This document shows positions 16,630 to 24,895 of a stretch of DNA of 64,000 bases, one piece after another. The DNA lies in NCBI RefSeq assembly GCF_001434835.1, contig NZ_AZDV01000005.1, positions 265,168 through 329,167 on the forward strand. Reading direction: 5' to 3'. The stretch comes from Levilactobacillus acidifarinae DSM 19394 = JCM 15949 (GTDB lineage Bacteria; Bacillota; Bacilli; Lactobacillales; Lactobacillaceae). A model generated the notes under the pieces. The model was given only the letters and a program-made list of their open reading frames with translations, made no database searches and was not told the origin of the DNA. Both the position numbers and the translations under genes were made by a program. Each line of letters begins with the position of its first letter. Position 1 is the first letter of the stretch.

Positions 16630-16660
16630 TTGACCTCGAGTCGGCTTTAGGTTGTAAGCT
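16630..16660 (+). promoter_or_regulatory. MerR-type promoter with 19-bp spacer, SDR gene
   Basis: TTGACC (16630-16635) and TAAGCT (16655-16660) are 19 bp apart. The spacer dyad CCTNNAG...CTNNAGG overlaps the -35 end. Fourteen of 19 spacer positions equal those of the aldo/keto reductase promoter at 10266. Confidence 0.7.
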
Positions 16661-16695
16661 AGTCAGTAGCTTAAAGAATAGGAGTGTGTTGATAG

Positions 16696-17538
16696 ATGAC
16701 AAAAACATGGTTAATTACGGGAACTTCTACGGGCTTTGGTAAGTCCTTAGCCACTTTCTTGGCCCAAAAGGATGACGTGAACCTGGTCGCCACGGCGCGT
16801 CACACCGACCAACTGGGCTATTTGGACCAGTACGATCACGGTCAAATTTTGAAGGCCACGCTGGACGTGACCAACCGCGACGAAATTGCCGCCGTGGTCA
16901 AAGCCACGACCGCTAAGTTTAACGGCATCGACGTGTTGATCAATAACGCCGGGTTAGGCTACTTCGGGACCTTCGAAGAAAGCGACCGGGACGCCGTGCG
17001 GTACATGTTTGACGTGAACGTCTGGGGCTTGATCGACATGACCCGGGCGGTCTTACCGACCATGCGGGCGCAAAAGAGTGGGATTGTGGTCAACTTCTCA
17101 TCCATCGCCGGGCTGGCGTCCTTCCCAACGCTGTCCTTCTACAATAGTAGTAAGTACGCGGTCGAAGGTGCGACCGAAGCCGCGGCACAAGAAGTGGCCG
17201 GTTTGGGTATCAAGTTCATGCTGATCGAACCCAGTGGCTTCCGGACCGACTGGGCAGGGCGTTCGTCACAAAAGACCATGCCGAAACTGGCCGACTATCA
17301 ACAATTCGCTAGCCGGATTGAAGGCAGTGAAGAGGGCGCCCACCACGAGGCCGGCGATCCCGACAAGGCCGCGGCCATCATTTACGACCAAGTCACCAAC
17401 CACGCGGCGGACTTACCGTTGCGCTTGCCTCTAGGTCAATGGTCAACGGACACGGCCATCGATAAGTACACCAAGAACTTGGCGAACTTTAAGGCCTTAC
17501 ACGACCTGTCGGTATCGGCGGACCAACCGGAAAAGTAA
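16696..17538 (+). CDS. Classical SDR oxidoreductase
   Basis: This is a 280-aa short-chain dehydrogenase. The cofactor motif is TGTSTGFG (residues 8-15), followed by NNAG, the catalytic Ser in FSSIAG and YNSSKYA with the Tyr-x3-Lys pair. After the core, the IEPSGFRTDW segment is typical of the subgroup that includes many oxidoreductases under MerR control in lactobacilli. It is monocistronic, with a strong terminator. The MerR-type promoter suggests induction by a small reactive compound. Confidence 0.9.
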   Translation: MTKTWLITGTSTGFGKSLATFLAQKDDVNLVATARHTDQLGYLDQYDHGQILKATLDVTNRDEIAAVVKATTAKFNGIDVLINNAGLGYFGTFEESDRDAVRYMFDVNVWGLIDMTRAVLPTMRAQKSGIVVNFSSIAGLASFPTLSFYNSSKYAVEGATEAAAQEVAGLGIKFMLIEPSGFRTDWAGRSSQKTMPKLADYQQFASRIEGSEEGAHHEAGDPDKAAAIIYDQVTNHAADLPLRLPLGQWSTDTAIDKYTKNLANFKALHDLSVSADQPEK

Positions 17539-17559
17539 CGGTTAATTTCAATCGTGATT

Positions 17560-17603
17560 AAAATCCGTAATGGGACAGTGTTGCCCGGTTACGGATTTTT
17601 TTT
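17560..17603 (+). terminator. Terminator of the SDR gene
   Basis: AAAATCCGTAA and TTACGGATTTT flank a 16-nt loop, followed by eight T. Confidence 0.9.
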
Positions 17604-17715
17604 GAGCATTATGACGAAACAGGACGGTAAATCTCCGGTGAATGACCAGAAACTTACCGCCCAGAAAAAATAAAATTGTCCAATTATAAGGTTTCACTTC
17701 ACATTGGGGTTTTGT

Positions 17716-18186
17716 TTATTTGTCGCGATAAAAGGTGCCGTAAGTGTGATAGGGCGTAAACGTGACGCTGGTCGAATGCAACAGAACCATTTTGCGGTTA
17801 TGGTGCGAGAAGTCGGCGACCTGATATTCGGTGTAGCCATGGGCGTTCTTGCCGTACAGGTAAACGCCGTTATCCACTAACGGCGCGTAGTGGACGTGCT
17901 CGACGATACCGTTAGTCTGGTGACTCACGGTGAATTTCTTTTGCCGGGTGTAGTCCAGGCGGTTGACCCGCGATTGTCCCGCAAACTTGGTGGTGTAGCG
18001 AACGCGCCAATAGTAGTGGCGCGCCGTGGGGTGGGCGTAACGGTGATAAACGGTGTGCCAGGTGCCCCGCAGCATCGTGGGCGTCCCGGCGTGGGTGGCC
18101 GCTTGGGCCGAGGTGGTGCCTAGTCCCAATAAACCACCTACCGTGAGGACAATGAGCCCCAAACCAATCTTTTTAATGAATCTCAA
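17716..18186 (-). CDS. Small secreted protein of unknown function
   Basis: This 156-aa protein has a strong signal peptide (FIKKIGLGLIVLTVGGLLG, cleavage near SAQAA). The mature region is rich in His, Tyr, Arg and Thr and begins MLRGTWHTVYHRY. Translation most likely starts at TTG 18186, because AAGGAGG is 9 nt upstream; a longer in-frame extension to 18324 runs through the murI terminator and 3' end. I recognise no domain. Its layout resembles the 140-aa secreted protein at 32457-32879, and both look like lineage-specific lactobacillar exported proteins. Confidence 0.75.
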   Translation of the reverse strand: MRFIKKIGLGLIVLTVGGLLGLGTTSAQAATHAGTPTMLRGTWHTVYHRYAHPTARHYYWRVRYTTKFAGQSRVNRLDYTRQKKFTVSHQTNGIVEHVHYAPLVDNGVYLYGKNAHGYTEYQVADFSHHNRKMVLLHSTSVTFTPYHTYGTFYRDK

Positions 18187-18240
18187 AATAATCCGCCTCC
18201 TTAAGGCCTTCAGTATACCGCAGGGGCTCCGAAACCACGT

Positions 18241-18270
18241 AAAAACGCCACCGCAACGGGTGACGTTTTT
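18241..18270 (-). terminator. Terminator of murI
   Basis: A 12-bp stem with one mismatch (AAAAACGCCACC / GGGTGACGTTTTT) lies immediately after the murI stop codon. Confidence 0.8.
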
Positions 18271-18274
18271 GGTT

Positions 18275-19057
18275 TTATTTAGCAATGCCGTGTTCGTAAA
18301 GGTGTTGGTACAGGGCCAATTCATCCGGCGTATCGCGACTACTGTAGAACTCGATTTGCCGGTGAGTGTTTTCTGGGCGCAACAACCCCTGTTGCTTGAG
18401 ATGGGTGGCGAGGTTGTTCGCCAAGCCCTCGTAGCCGGTATAGATAGTCACGGGGTGGTCGTATTTGCGCCGAATCATGTCAGTGATGAATGGGTAGTGC
18501 GTGCAGCCCAAAACAATTGCGTCGATTGGATCGTCGAGGACCGGGGCCATCAACTGGTCGACCAGTGTCTGCGTCTGGGCGATGCCGGCGTACCCCTTTT
18601 CAATGTGGTCCGCTAACCCGGGACAAGGTAACGACTCGATGTGGGTCCGCTCCTGGAACCGCGCCACCTGAGCGTTGTATTTGGGCAGGCCGATGGTCAG
18701 CGGTGTGGCCATCACTAAGATGTGCTGCTTACCGGCGTCAACCGCTTGTTTTAAAGCGGGTTCGATCCCCAAGATGGTCATCTCGGGGTTGGCTGCCATG
18801 AGGTCCCGTTTGGCCGCGCTGGTTGCCGTGTTGCAGGCAATCACGACAGCTTTGACTTGGTGCAGTTTAAGTTGCGCCATGACGTTGGTGGCTAGACGCC
18901 GAACCTCCGCAGAACTTTTTTCACCGTATGGGGCGTTGGCGGAATCCCCGTAAAACACAAAGTCTTCGTTTGGGAGCACTTTGGCGAGGGTGCGCAAGGT
19001 GCTGATGCCCCCGACGCCAGAATCGAACACGCCGATGGGTGCTTGTTGCTTTGACAT
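18275..19057 (-). CDS. murI: Glutamate racemase
   Basis: This 260-aa enzyme makes D-glutamate for peptidoglycan. Both catalytic cysteines are present, in VIACNTAT (about residue 74) and LGCTHYPF (about residue 185). The start FDSGVGGIS and the segment FYGDSANAPYG are also conserved. AGGAGG is 7-8 nt before the ATG. The gene is monocistronic. It is close to average family length and appears intact. Confidence 0.95.
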   Translation of the reverse strand: MSKQQAPIGVFDSGVGGISTLRTLAKVLPNEDFVFYGDSANAPYGEKSSAEVRRLATNVMAQLKLHQVKAVVIACNTATSAAKRDLMAANPEMTILGIEPALKQAVDAGKQHILVMATPLTIGLPKYNAQVARFQERTHIESLPCPGLADHIEKGYAGIAQTQTLVDQLMAPVLDDPIDAIVLGCTHYPFITDMIRRKYDHPVTIYTGYEGLANNLATHLKQQGLLRPENTHRQIEFYSSRDTPDELALYQHLYEHGIAK

Positions 19058-19091
19058 ACGAAACGCCTCCTAAGCTTCCATTAAAGTCCCT

Positions 19092-19134
19092 TTTGGCGTT
19101 TTCTGCAAGACCTGAGTCCGCGAAAACGCCAAGA
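19092..19134. repeat. Long-stem inverted repeat between murI and a membrane protein gene
   Basis: TTGGCGTTTTC and GAAAACGCCAA form an 11-bp stem with an 18-nt loop, with no clear T-run. It may be a weak terminator of the upstream minus-strand gene or an RNA structure in the murI leader. Confidence 0.45.
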
Positions 19135-19159
19135 AAAATCAACTGGAAGGCGGGAATCC

Positions 19160-19600
19160 TTAACGAGAACGGTGGGCGCGCCGCCACCAGATCACGCTGG
19201 TGAGGAGTGGCGCTAGGAGAATCAAGAGGATGCGCACTAACTGTCGGCTGACGAAGTTCAAGAGGTCGGCCAGCGGGTTATCGGCAAAGGGTAGTAGTGT
19301 AGCTTTGGTATGGGCGACGCGCCACAGGGAGCCCTGATCGGCGTTCACGATATCGGCACCGTGCAACTTGGTGACCAGTTGACGGGGCGTTTGGTTGGCG
19401 AGGTGGGTCGTGTATCGCTTCTCCAGAGGTGCCACGACCGGGTAAAAGCCCAGAACGGCAATCAGAAAGTAGGTATCAAAGGACGTCCAGTCGAGATGAA
19501 CGGCCAGCCCCACCGTGCGCGCCGTAAACAGCAGGATGAGACTTAGGGGAAAGAGACCCTTGAGGTAGATTTTGAATAGAGACGTTAACTTTGTGAGCAT
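19160..19600 (-). CDS. Membrane protein of unknown function
   Basis: This 146-aa protein has two N-proximal hydrophobic segments (about residues 15-33 and 41-58) and one C-terminal segment (LVRILLILLAPLLTSVIWW), ending in a basic tail RRAHRSR. The ATG at 19600 is chosen because AGGTG lies 7 nt upstream; the frame continues upstream without a better start. I see no known domain. The upstream gene is on the opposite strand and also encodes a small membrane protein. Confidence 0.65.
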   Translation of the reverse strand: MLTKLTSLFKIYLKGLFPLSLILLFTARTVGLAVHLDWTSFDTYFLIAVLGFYPVVAPLEKRYTTHLANQTPRQLVTKLHGADIVNADQGSLWRVAHTKATLLPFADNPLADLLNFVSRQLVRILLILLAPLLTSVIWWRRAHRSR

Positions 19601-19901
19601 TCGAATCACCTGGTTAGATTGAATTAGATTTTCGTGGGGCAAGTGGAACCCGTGGATTGGCTCTATTATTGGGTGATTGGAGGGGAGCGTCAACGCTAAA
19701 GTTCCATTTAGTTGGGACTTGATAAGGTCAATTGTAGTTGGGCTGGTTGTACGCTAATGATGGTTCGTAAAACTGGCAAAGCGACCGCTGAACCGGTAAT
19801 ACCGGCTTAAGTCGGTAAACTGATTAGCGGCTATTTTCGTAGATAATTACCTAACCACTCGCGGTGAATGACCCCCAGCTAGTCGTTGCGCTAGGTCGGC
19901 C

Positions 19902-19907
19902 TATACT
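19902..19907 (+). promoter_or_regulatory. Putative -10 element of the 154-aa membrane protein gene
   Basis: TATACT lies 31 bp before the TTG start at 19939 and inside the longer open frame. It supports the shorter start. No good -35 is evident. The remaining intergenic DNA (19601-19900) shows only a short dyad near 19790-19820. Confidence 0.4.
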
Positions 19908-19938
19908 AGGGCTAATTTTCGAGGCAGGTGAGGACAAG

Positions 19939-20403
19939 TTGAAACGGTTGAAGAAGTTTCTGAAGACGCCGGTGGGGGTCAGTCCCGACTTTCACCGACT
20001 TACCAATTATCTCGTGGTCTACTGCTTAGGACTGCCCGGTTATCTGGTGCTGATTGTCCTTAATTGCCGGTTCATCCGGGGCACGTTCATCTTCAACTGG
20101 GATTGGGCGTCGTGGTACGTCACGGGCTGCTACCTGCTGTTACCGGTGGCACGAATTTTTGGCGCGGTTTTGAGCCGGTCCAGGCGTTTCTCGGCCGCTG
20201 TGCAACGCCGTGGTCCCGCTGATCAGCCCGATACCGTGGCGCGGACGTCGACTCTTCTGCGACAACTGCCACTTAACTTACGGTTGCTCGGACCCGGCGA
20301 TGTGCCGCTGATTCGGCTGGTCCTGCTCGTTTTAGGGTTGATTTTTACGCCGTTCGTTTTGCTGGGGATGCTCCTACTTTATGGTTGGCGCAAGCGATTG
20401 TAG
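19939..20403 (+). CDS. Membrane protein of unknown function
   Basis: This protein has 154 aa if translated from TTG 19939, which has AGGTGAGG 6-7 nt upstream; a GTG at 19864 would add 25 residues but would include a probable promoter. Three hydrophobic segments are visible: LVVYCLGLPGYLVLIVL, WYVTGCYLLLPVARIFG and the C-terminal LVLLVLGLIFTPFVLLG, followed by GWRKRL. No domain is recognised. It ends at a terminator shared with brnQ. Confidence 0.6.
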   Translation: MKRLKKFLKTPVGVSPDFHRLTNYLVVYCLGLPGYLVLIVLNCRFIRGTFIFNWDWASWYVTGCYLLLPVARIFGAVLSRSRRFSAAVQRRGPADQPDTVARTSTLLRQLPLNLRLLGPGDVPLIRLVLLVLGLIFTPFVLLGMLLLYGWRKRL

Positions 20404-20410
20404 CGGTCAT

Positions 20411-20453
20411 AAAACGCCGCCATCATCCAGTCAGGGTGACGGCGGCGTTTCGG
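20411..20453. terminator. Bidirectional terminator, membrane protein / brnQ
   Basis: AAACGCCGCC and GGCGGCGTTT form a stem extended by ATCA/TGAC inside, between two convergent genes. Confidence 0.85.
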
Positions 20454-20461
20454 ATTGGCGC

Positions 20462-21835
20462 TTATTTTTTAGATAAATCGGCCGCGGGTGTCCGGCGTTT
20501 CAGAAGCACGGTCAGGGCCCAACTCCCACCCAGGCCGACCAGGACGAACGGGAAGAAATCTAAACCGACGTTAAACAATGGAATCGTGTTACCCGCCCAG
20601 GCATCAATGGTTTTAAAGAACCCGAGGTTGGCGAAGAACGGCGGTAAGTTGTGGATGGCGTCCAGGATGGCTGGAATCAAGGTGAAGGCCACCGTGGTTT
20701 TGTAGATGATCGGATTTTGGCCAATCAGGGGATGCAGCACGCCCAAGAAGATCAGCGCCATGGCAAACGGGTAGATGAAACTTAATAGCGGCGTGGAGTA
20801 GAGGATGATCTGCGTCAGGCCAAAGTTGGCGATGATGAAGGCCCCCAGACAGCTAACGGTCAAGAAGAAGTGGTAGCCCAGCTTGGGGAACCGTTCGCCC
20901 CAGTCCTGCGACAGGGCGGCCATCATGCCGATACATGAGGTAATGCAGGCCAGGAAGGTAACGGCGCCCAGGATGGCGGTGCCGGCCAGGCCGGTGTAGT
21001 GGGTCATGATTTGGGTAAAGGCGGTGCCGCCTTCGGACGAGAGGTGCAGGTAGTTTAAGCTGGAAGCGCCCAGGGCAATCAGGAAGATGTAGATGATGGC
21101 CTCGAGGCTCATGCTGATGGCACCGACTTTCGCCACGGCCCGGGAACGTTGCCGACTATCGGTGAGACCAAATAATTTAAGCGCAGCGATGATGGTGACC
21201 CCAAAGCCCAGACCGGCCAGGGCGTCCATGGTGTTGTAACCCTGCAAGAACCCGTTGATTAGGTTGCTGCCGGCGCCGGTCGAGGTGGGGAAGAGACTGA
21301 TGTGGCGCAGGTCACCCTTGATGACGAAGGCCATGAAGAAGATGAAGGCCAGTAAAGTGAGCAGAATTGGGTTTAGGAACTTGCCCACGTAATCGGCGAT
21401 TTTATTTTGGTTGTAGGCCATCAGGTAGGCGATGCCGAAGAACAACGCGGAGAAAATCAAGAGACCGAGATGGTCGTAGCGTTGCGGCAAGAAGGGCTGA
21501 ATCCCGATGGCAAAGGTCGTGGTCGCGGTCCGGGGGGAAGCGACTAAGATCCCCAGCGTCAGATGAATCAGAATCAAGAAGAAGAGCGCGAACTTTTTAC
21601 CGGCGGGCGCGGCCAGGTCGTAGGCACTGTTGCTGCGCGTCAGGCTGATGGCCAGAATGGACAAGAGGGGCAACAGAATGGCCGTCAGCAGAAAGCCGAT
21701 GGTGGCGGGTCCCCAGTTGCCGGCGCTGAGTTGACCCAGGTGGATCGGGAAAATCAGGTTGCCGGCCCCGAAGAACAGACCGAAGAGTAGGGACCCTAAA
21801 ATTAAGTATTGCCGCTTGGTTAATGATTTATTCAT
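20462..21835 (-). CDS. brnQ: Branched-chain amino acid transporter (LIVCS family)
   Basis: This 457-aa membrane permease imports leucine, isoleucine and valine with a cation. It begins with the family pattern GLFFGAGNLIFPIHLG and has about 12 hydrophobic segments. FLACITSCIGMM and the GFLQGYNTMDALAGLGFG segment are typical of BrnQ. AGGAGG is 8 nt upstream of the ATG. A T-box leader upstream means that expression rises when the cognate tRNA is uncharged, which fits an amino acid importer. Confidence 0.94.
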   Translation of the reverse strand: MNKSLTKRQYLILGSLLFGLFFGAGNLIFPIHLGQLSAGNWGPATIGFLLTAILLPLLSILAISLTRSNSAYDLAAPAGKKFALFFLILIHLTLGILVASPRTATTTFAIGIQPFLPQRYDHLGLLIFSALFFGIAYLMAYNQNKIADYVGKFLNPILLTLLAFIFFMAFVIKGDLRHISLFPTSTGAGSNLINGFLQGYNTMDALAGLGFGVTIIAALKLFGLTDSRQRSRAVAKVGAISMSLEAIIYIFLIALGASSLNYLHLSSEGGTAFTQIMTHYTGLAGTAILGAVTFLACITSCIGMMAALSQDWGERFPKLGYHFFLTVSCLGAFIIANFGLTQIILYSTPLLSFIYPFAMALIFLGVLHPLIGQNPIIYKTTVAFTLIPAILDAIHNLPPFFANLGFFKTIDAWAGNTIPLFNVGLDFFPFVLVGLGGSWALTVLLKRRTPAADLSKK

Positions 21836-21868
21836 AAAAATGACCTCCTGTGTAGGTGTGGTGGGACG

Positions 21869-22150
21869 AAAAAAACGCCCTTAGCAAGAATTGCTAAGGA
21901 CGTGACTGAACGTGAACCACCTTAATTTCTGACCACCTCACGATGATCAGCTCGACAAGTACCACCACCGCCTGCGCAGACCGGTGATGAGACTTCATTG
22001 CTGTAATGGGCGCATTCCCAGTGACCACTTCGGCTGTGCCGTCGCGGTCACGACTTGTAGATTACTTTCGTTCGGTGCGGGGCTGACCTCGTTGCACTAA
22101 CCCGGGGCTCCCTGAGCAGCTGCGCACCGACTACTCTTCTACGCGTTGTC
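21869..22150 (-). ncRNA. T-box riboswitch leader of brnQ
   Basis: Read on the minus strand, the leader has a Stem I-like arm, the T-box sequence ATTAAGGTGGTTCACG (plus 21911-21926), then a terminator CGTCCTTAGCAA/TTGCTAAGGGCG followed by TTTTTTT. The TGGT of the antiterminator bulge matches tRNA ending in ACCA. The specifier codon lies in a loop containing GAAAGTAATC; I cannot fix it by eye. Branched-chain tRNA is expected from the downstream gene. Confidence 0.85.
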
Positions 22151-22200
22151 GTTAAAAATATTTAACTATGCTGTTTATCATAGTCGGATTTCACGAGAAG

Positions 22201-22389
22201 TCAATAGTGAATATGAGAAAACTCTAATTATATTTAAGCTGATTTTAACGCTTGTTAACTAATTATTTCTGGTTAAATGCTGATATGTCAAAGATTATTC
22301 TAGTTAAATTAAATGATACTAAAACGGGTAATTTAGTTATCTGTTAATTTGATGAGAAAAATAAAGCGGGCCAGTTAATTAATCAATTA
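22201..22389. other. AT-rich intergenic segment between the brnQ leader and dsdA
   Basis: About 190 bp of markedly AT-rich DNA, unlike the GC-rich surroundings, with no convincing open frame. It probably carries the brnQ promoter (minus strand) and upstream activation sequences of dsdA. No palindrome stood out beyond the dsdA promoter. Confidence 0.4.
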
Positions 22390-22418
22390 TTGATAAAATA
22401 ATATCATCATGATAAAAT
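22390..22418 (+). promoter_or_regulatory. Sigma-A-type promoter of dsdA
   Basis: TTGATA (22390-22395) and TAAAAT (22413-22418) are separated by 17 bp. The two elements lie within a direct repeat TGATAAAATA (22391 and 22409). The leader would be very short, about 15 nt. Confidence 0.55.
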
Positions 22419-22440
22419 ATTATTGAAAGGATGGTGCCAT

Positions 22441-23730
22441 ATGTTAAAGAATGATCGCTTCATCGATTCACTTAAAGACTATGACGAAGTTTGCTGGCGC
22501 AACCCGGATTATCTGCCCAATCCGCAGACGCCCTTTGACTTGTCCGATATTCAGGATGCCGCTGACCGGTTAGAACGTTTTGCACCCTACATAATGAAAG
22601 CGTTTCCGGAAACGACTAAATCACACGGAATCATTGAATCCGAACTGAAGGCCATTCCGCAAATGCTGAGTGCTTTGCAGCAGAAAGAATCCCTGGACAC
22701 TGCCGCTAAGCTTTATCTGAAATGCGATAACGCACTCCCCATCTCCGGATCGATCAAGGCCCGGGGCGGGATTTATGAAGTTTTGAAATTCGCCGAAACG
22801 GTGGCCCTCGAATCCGGTAAGTTAAGCTTAACCGATGATTACAGTCGCTTAGCCGATCCGGAATTTATTCAGCTGTTCTCGCAGTATAGCGTGGCGGTGG
22901 GGTCGACCGGGAACCTGGGCTTAAGCATTGGGATCATTGGGGCCAAACTGGGCTTCCATACCACCGTGCATATGTCGCACGATGCTAAACAATGGAAGAA
23001 GGATCTCCTGCGAAAACGCGGAGTTACCGTGGTGGAATACGCGGGCGACTTTAGTAAGGCCGTCGCCAAGGGCCGGCAAGACGCCGAGAGTGACCCGATG
23101 TGTCATTTCGTGGACGACGAAGGGTCCACGGATCTCTTCTTTGGTTATTCGGTGGCGGCATTGCGCTTAGCTAAGCAGTTCGACCAACAAGGCATTCACA
23201 TCTCAAAGGATAATCCGTTGTTCGTTTACCTGCCGTGTGGCGTTGGTGGAAGTCCCGGTGGGGTGGCATTCGGTCTGCACACGGTCTTCAAAGAAAACGT
23301 CAAGGTGATCTTTGTGGAACCGACTCATGCGCCGGCGATGTTGCTGGGGATGTACACCCACTTAAACGACCAGATTGCGGTCAACGACATTGAAATCGAC
23401 GGGAAAACGGCGGCGGATGGGTTAGCCGTCGGGAAGCCTTCTCGGTTAGTCGGAAAGATCATGAAGAACATTTTGTACGCCGAAACCACGGTCGACGACG
23501 ACCGGCTTTACGAGTACCTGACGATGTTAGCGGACAGTGAAGGCGTCTATCTCGAACCGTCGTCGACGGCTGGATTTGCGGCCTTTGTCGACGTTAACCG
23601 GAAGCTAGGGGATCAGGAACCGAGCCTCAAGCACGGCGTCCACATTGTGTGGGGAACCGGCGGCAACATGGTACCACCAGAAGAAATGCAATCCTATTAC
23701 CAAAAGGGGCAAAGTCTCCTACAACGCTAA
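22441..23730 (+). CDS. dsdA: D-serine dehydratase
   Basis: This 429-aa PLP enzyme converts D-serine to pyruvate and ammonia. The PLP lysine is in SGSIKARGG. The glycine loops VGSTGNLGLSIG and CGVGGSPGG bind cofactor phosphate, and the C-terminal WGTGGNMVP is conserved in DsdA. The ATG at 22441 has AAAGGATG upstream; the frame also has a TTG 18 nt earlier, which overlaps that site. The gene stands alone, without a dsdX transporter or dsdC regulator. It may detoxify D-serine or supply pyruvate. Confidence 0.93.
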   Translation: MLKNDRFIDSLKDYDEVCWRNPDYLPNPQTPFDLSDIQDAADRLERFAPYIMKAFPETTKSHGIIESELKAIPQMLSALQQKESLDTAAKLYLKCDNALPISGSIKARGGIYEVLKFAETVALESGKLSLTDDYSRLADPEFIQLFSQYSVAVGSTGNLGLSIGIIGAKLGFHTTVHMSHDAKQWKKDLLRKRGVTVVEYAGDFSKAVAKGRQDAESDPMCHFVDDEGSTDLFFGYSVAALRLAKQFDQQGIHISKDNPLFVYLPCGVGGSPGGVAFGLHTVFKENVKVIFVEPTHAPAMLLGMYTHLNDQIAVNDIEIDGKTAADGLAVGKPSRLVGKIMKNILYAETTVDDDRLYEYLTMLADSEGVYLEPSSTAGFAAFVDVNRKLGDQEPSLKHGVHIVWGTGGNMVPPEEMQSYYQKGQSLLQR

Positions 23731-23732
23731 TT

Positions 23733-23768
23733 AAAAATGCGATCTGCCAGCCGGCGGATCGCATTTTG
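23733..23768 (+). terminator. Terminator of dsdA
   Basis: AAAATGCGATCTGCC pairs with GGCGGATCGCATTTT (one G-T), with a 4-nt loop. Confidence 0.88.
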
Positions 23769-23807
23769 CGTGGTTTAATCATAAATCGGTTAGCGGATTA
23801 CGAACAG

Positions 23808-24755
23808 TTAGTGATGTTCCTGATCTGTTTTAAGCAGGTTAAGTAAATCCCGGTCACGTTGGGCCACGACCTGCTTGCCAGCATCACCAGTCCAATTATA
23901 GAATCCCTGGCCGGTCTTCAACCCTAATTGATTGGCGGCCACCTTCTTGGTGAGGGCGGGGTCGGTTCCCGTATCGTTGGCCAAGTCGGCGTACAAGTAG
24001 GCACTAATGTTTTTGAAAATATCTAAGCCTCCGAGATCGGCACTGGCCACGGGTCCGACCAGGCTCCATCGTCGTCCGAGACTGTATTTGATGATGTCGT
24101 CGACGGCCTCAGGCGTGGCAATGCCGTCGTCAATGATGTGTAGGGCTTCGCGCAAGACGGCCAGCTGAATCCGGTTACCCACGAATCCCAGCGATTCTTT
24201 TTGCAGCGGGACCGCGTGTTTACCGATATGGTTCATCAAGGCCACGGTGGTATCAACGGTGGCCTTACTAGTGTGTTCTCCGGGGACCACTTCAACCAGC
24301 GGCATCAGTTGGGCGGGGTTCCAGAAGTGGGCCACGACAAAGCGTTCGGGGTGGGTCAATGTTTCTTGAATGGCGGTGGGGCTGAGACCCGAGGTATTGG
24401 TGGCACACAGGACTTCTGGACCCACAAACTGTTCAACGGTTTGCCAAACCTGTTGTTTGACGGTCAGATCTTCGACGACCGATTCGATCACAAAATCGGC
24501 CGACGTCAGGGCCGTGGCGTTGTCGGTGGTCGGCTGGATGCGCGCTAGGATGACGGCCGGGTCTTCGGTCAATAAATCGGTTTCCTGAAACGTGGTTAGG
24601 TCGTGCTGAATGGCGGCCATCCCCCGTTGCAGAGCGGTTGAGTCGGTATCTAACAGGTAAACGGGATAACCATGTAAAGCAAATTGCAGGGCGGTGGCGT
24701 GACCCATGGTGCCGGCACCCAGGTTGGCAATGGTGTGAATCGAACTAAGGGACAT
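23808..24755 (-). CDS. 3-hydroxyacyl-CoA dehydrogenase family protein
   Basis: This 315-aa NAD-dependent dehydrogenase has the N-terminal dinucleotide fold GAGTMGHATA and the catalytic pair in AHFWNPAQLMPLVEVV (His and Glu). The C-terminal helical dimerisation domain contains KESLGFVGNRIQ and the KTGQGFYNW tail. It is most like 3-hydroxybutyryl-CoA dehydrogenases, but no other acyl-CoA genes are nearby. In lactobacilli such single genes may act on other 3-hydroxy acids, for example L-gulonate-type substrates (inference). The upstream region toward 24850 shows no clear operator. Confidence 0.88.
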   Translation of the reverse strand: MSLSSIHTIANLGAGTMGHATALQFALHGYPVYLLDTDSTALQRGMAAIQHDLTTFQETDLLTEDPAVILARIQPTTDNATALTSADFVIESVVEDLTVKQQVWQTVEQFVGPEVLCATNTSGLSPTAIQETLTHPERFVVAHFWNPAQLMPLVEVVPGEHTSKATVDTTVALMNHIGKHAVPLQKESLGFVGNRIQLAVLREALHIIDDGIATPEAVDDIIKYSLGRRWSLVGPVASADLGGLDIFKNISAYLYADLANDTGTDPALTKKVAANQLGLKTGQGFYNWTGDAGKQVVAQRDRDLLNLLKTDQEHH

Positions 24756-24848
24756 GACGTAACTTCCTTTCTGTGACCAGGGGAATCAACGCGTGACGCA
24801 CTTAATTATTGCCATTATAGCACGTCACTAAATGGTCCCAGGCCAGAG

Positions 24849-24884
24849 AAAAAGGCCCCGATTTCTAAGTAGAAATCGAAGCCT
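24849..24884 (-). terminator. Terminator of the secreted protein gene at 24896
   Basis: AGGCTTCGATTTCT and AGAAATCGGGGCCT (minus strand) form a stem with a 4-nt loop and a short bulge, followed by TTTTTCT. Confidence 0.85.
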
Positions 24885-24895
24885 GAATGAAAAGG

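Noticed and set aside
18187..18324. Longer N-terminus for the secreted protein at 17716
   Set aside because: It would read back through the murI terminator and gene end and would bury the signal peptide; the TTG at 18186 has a strong ribosome binding site.
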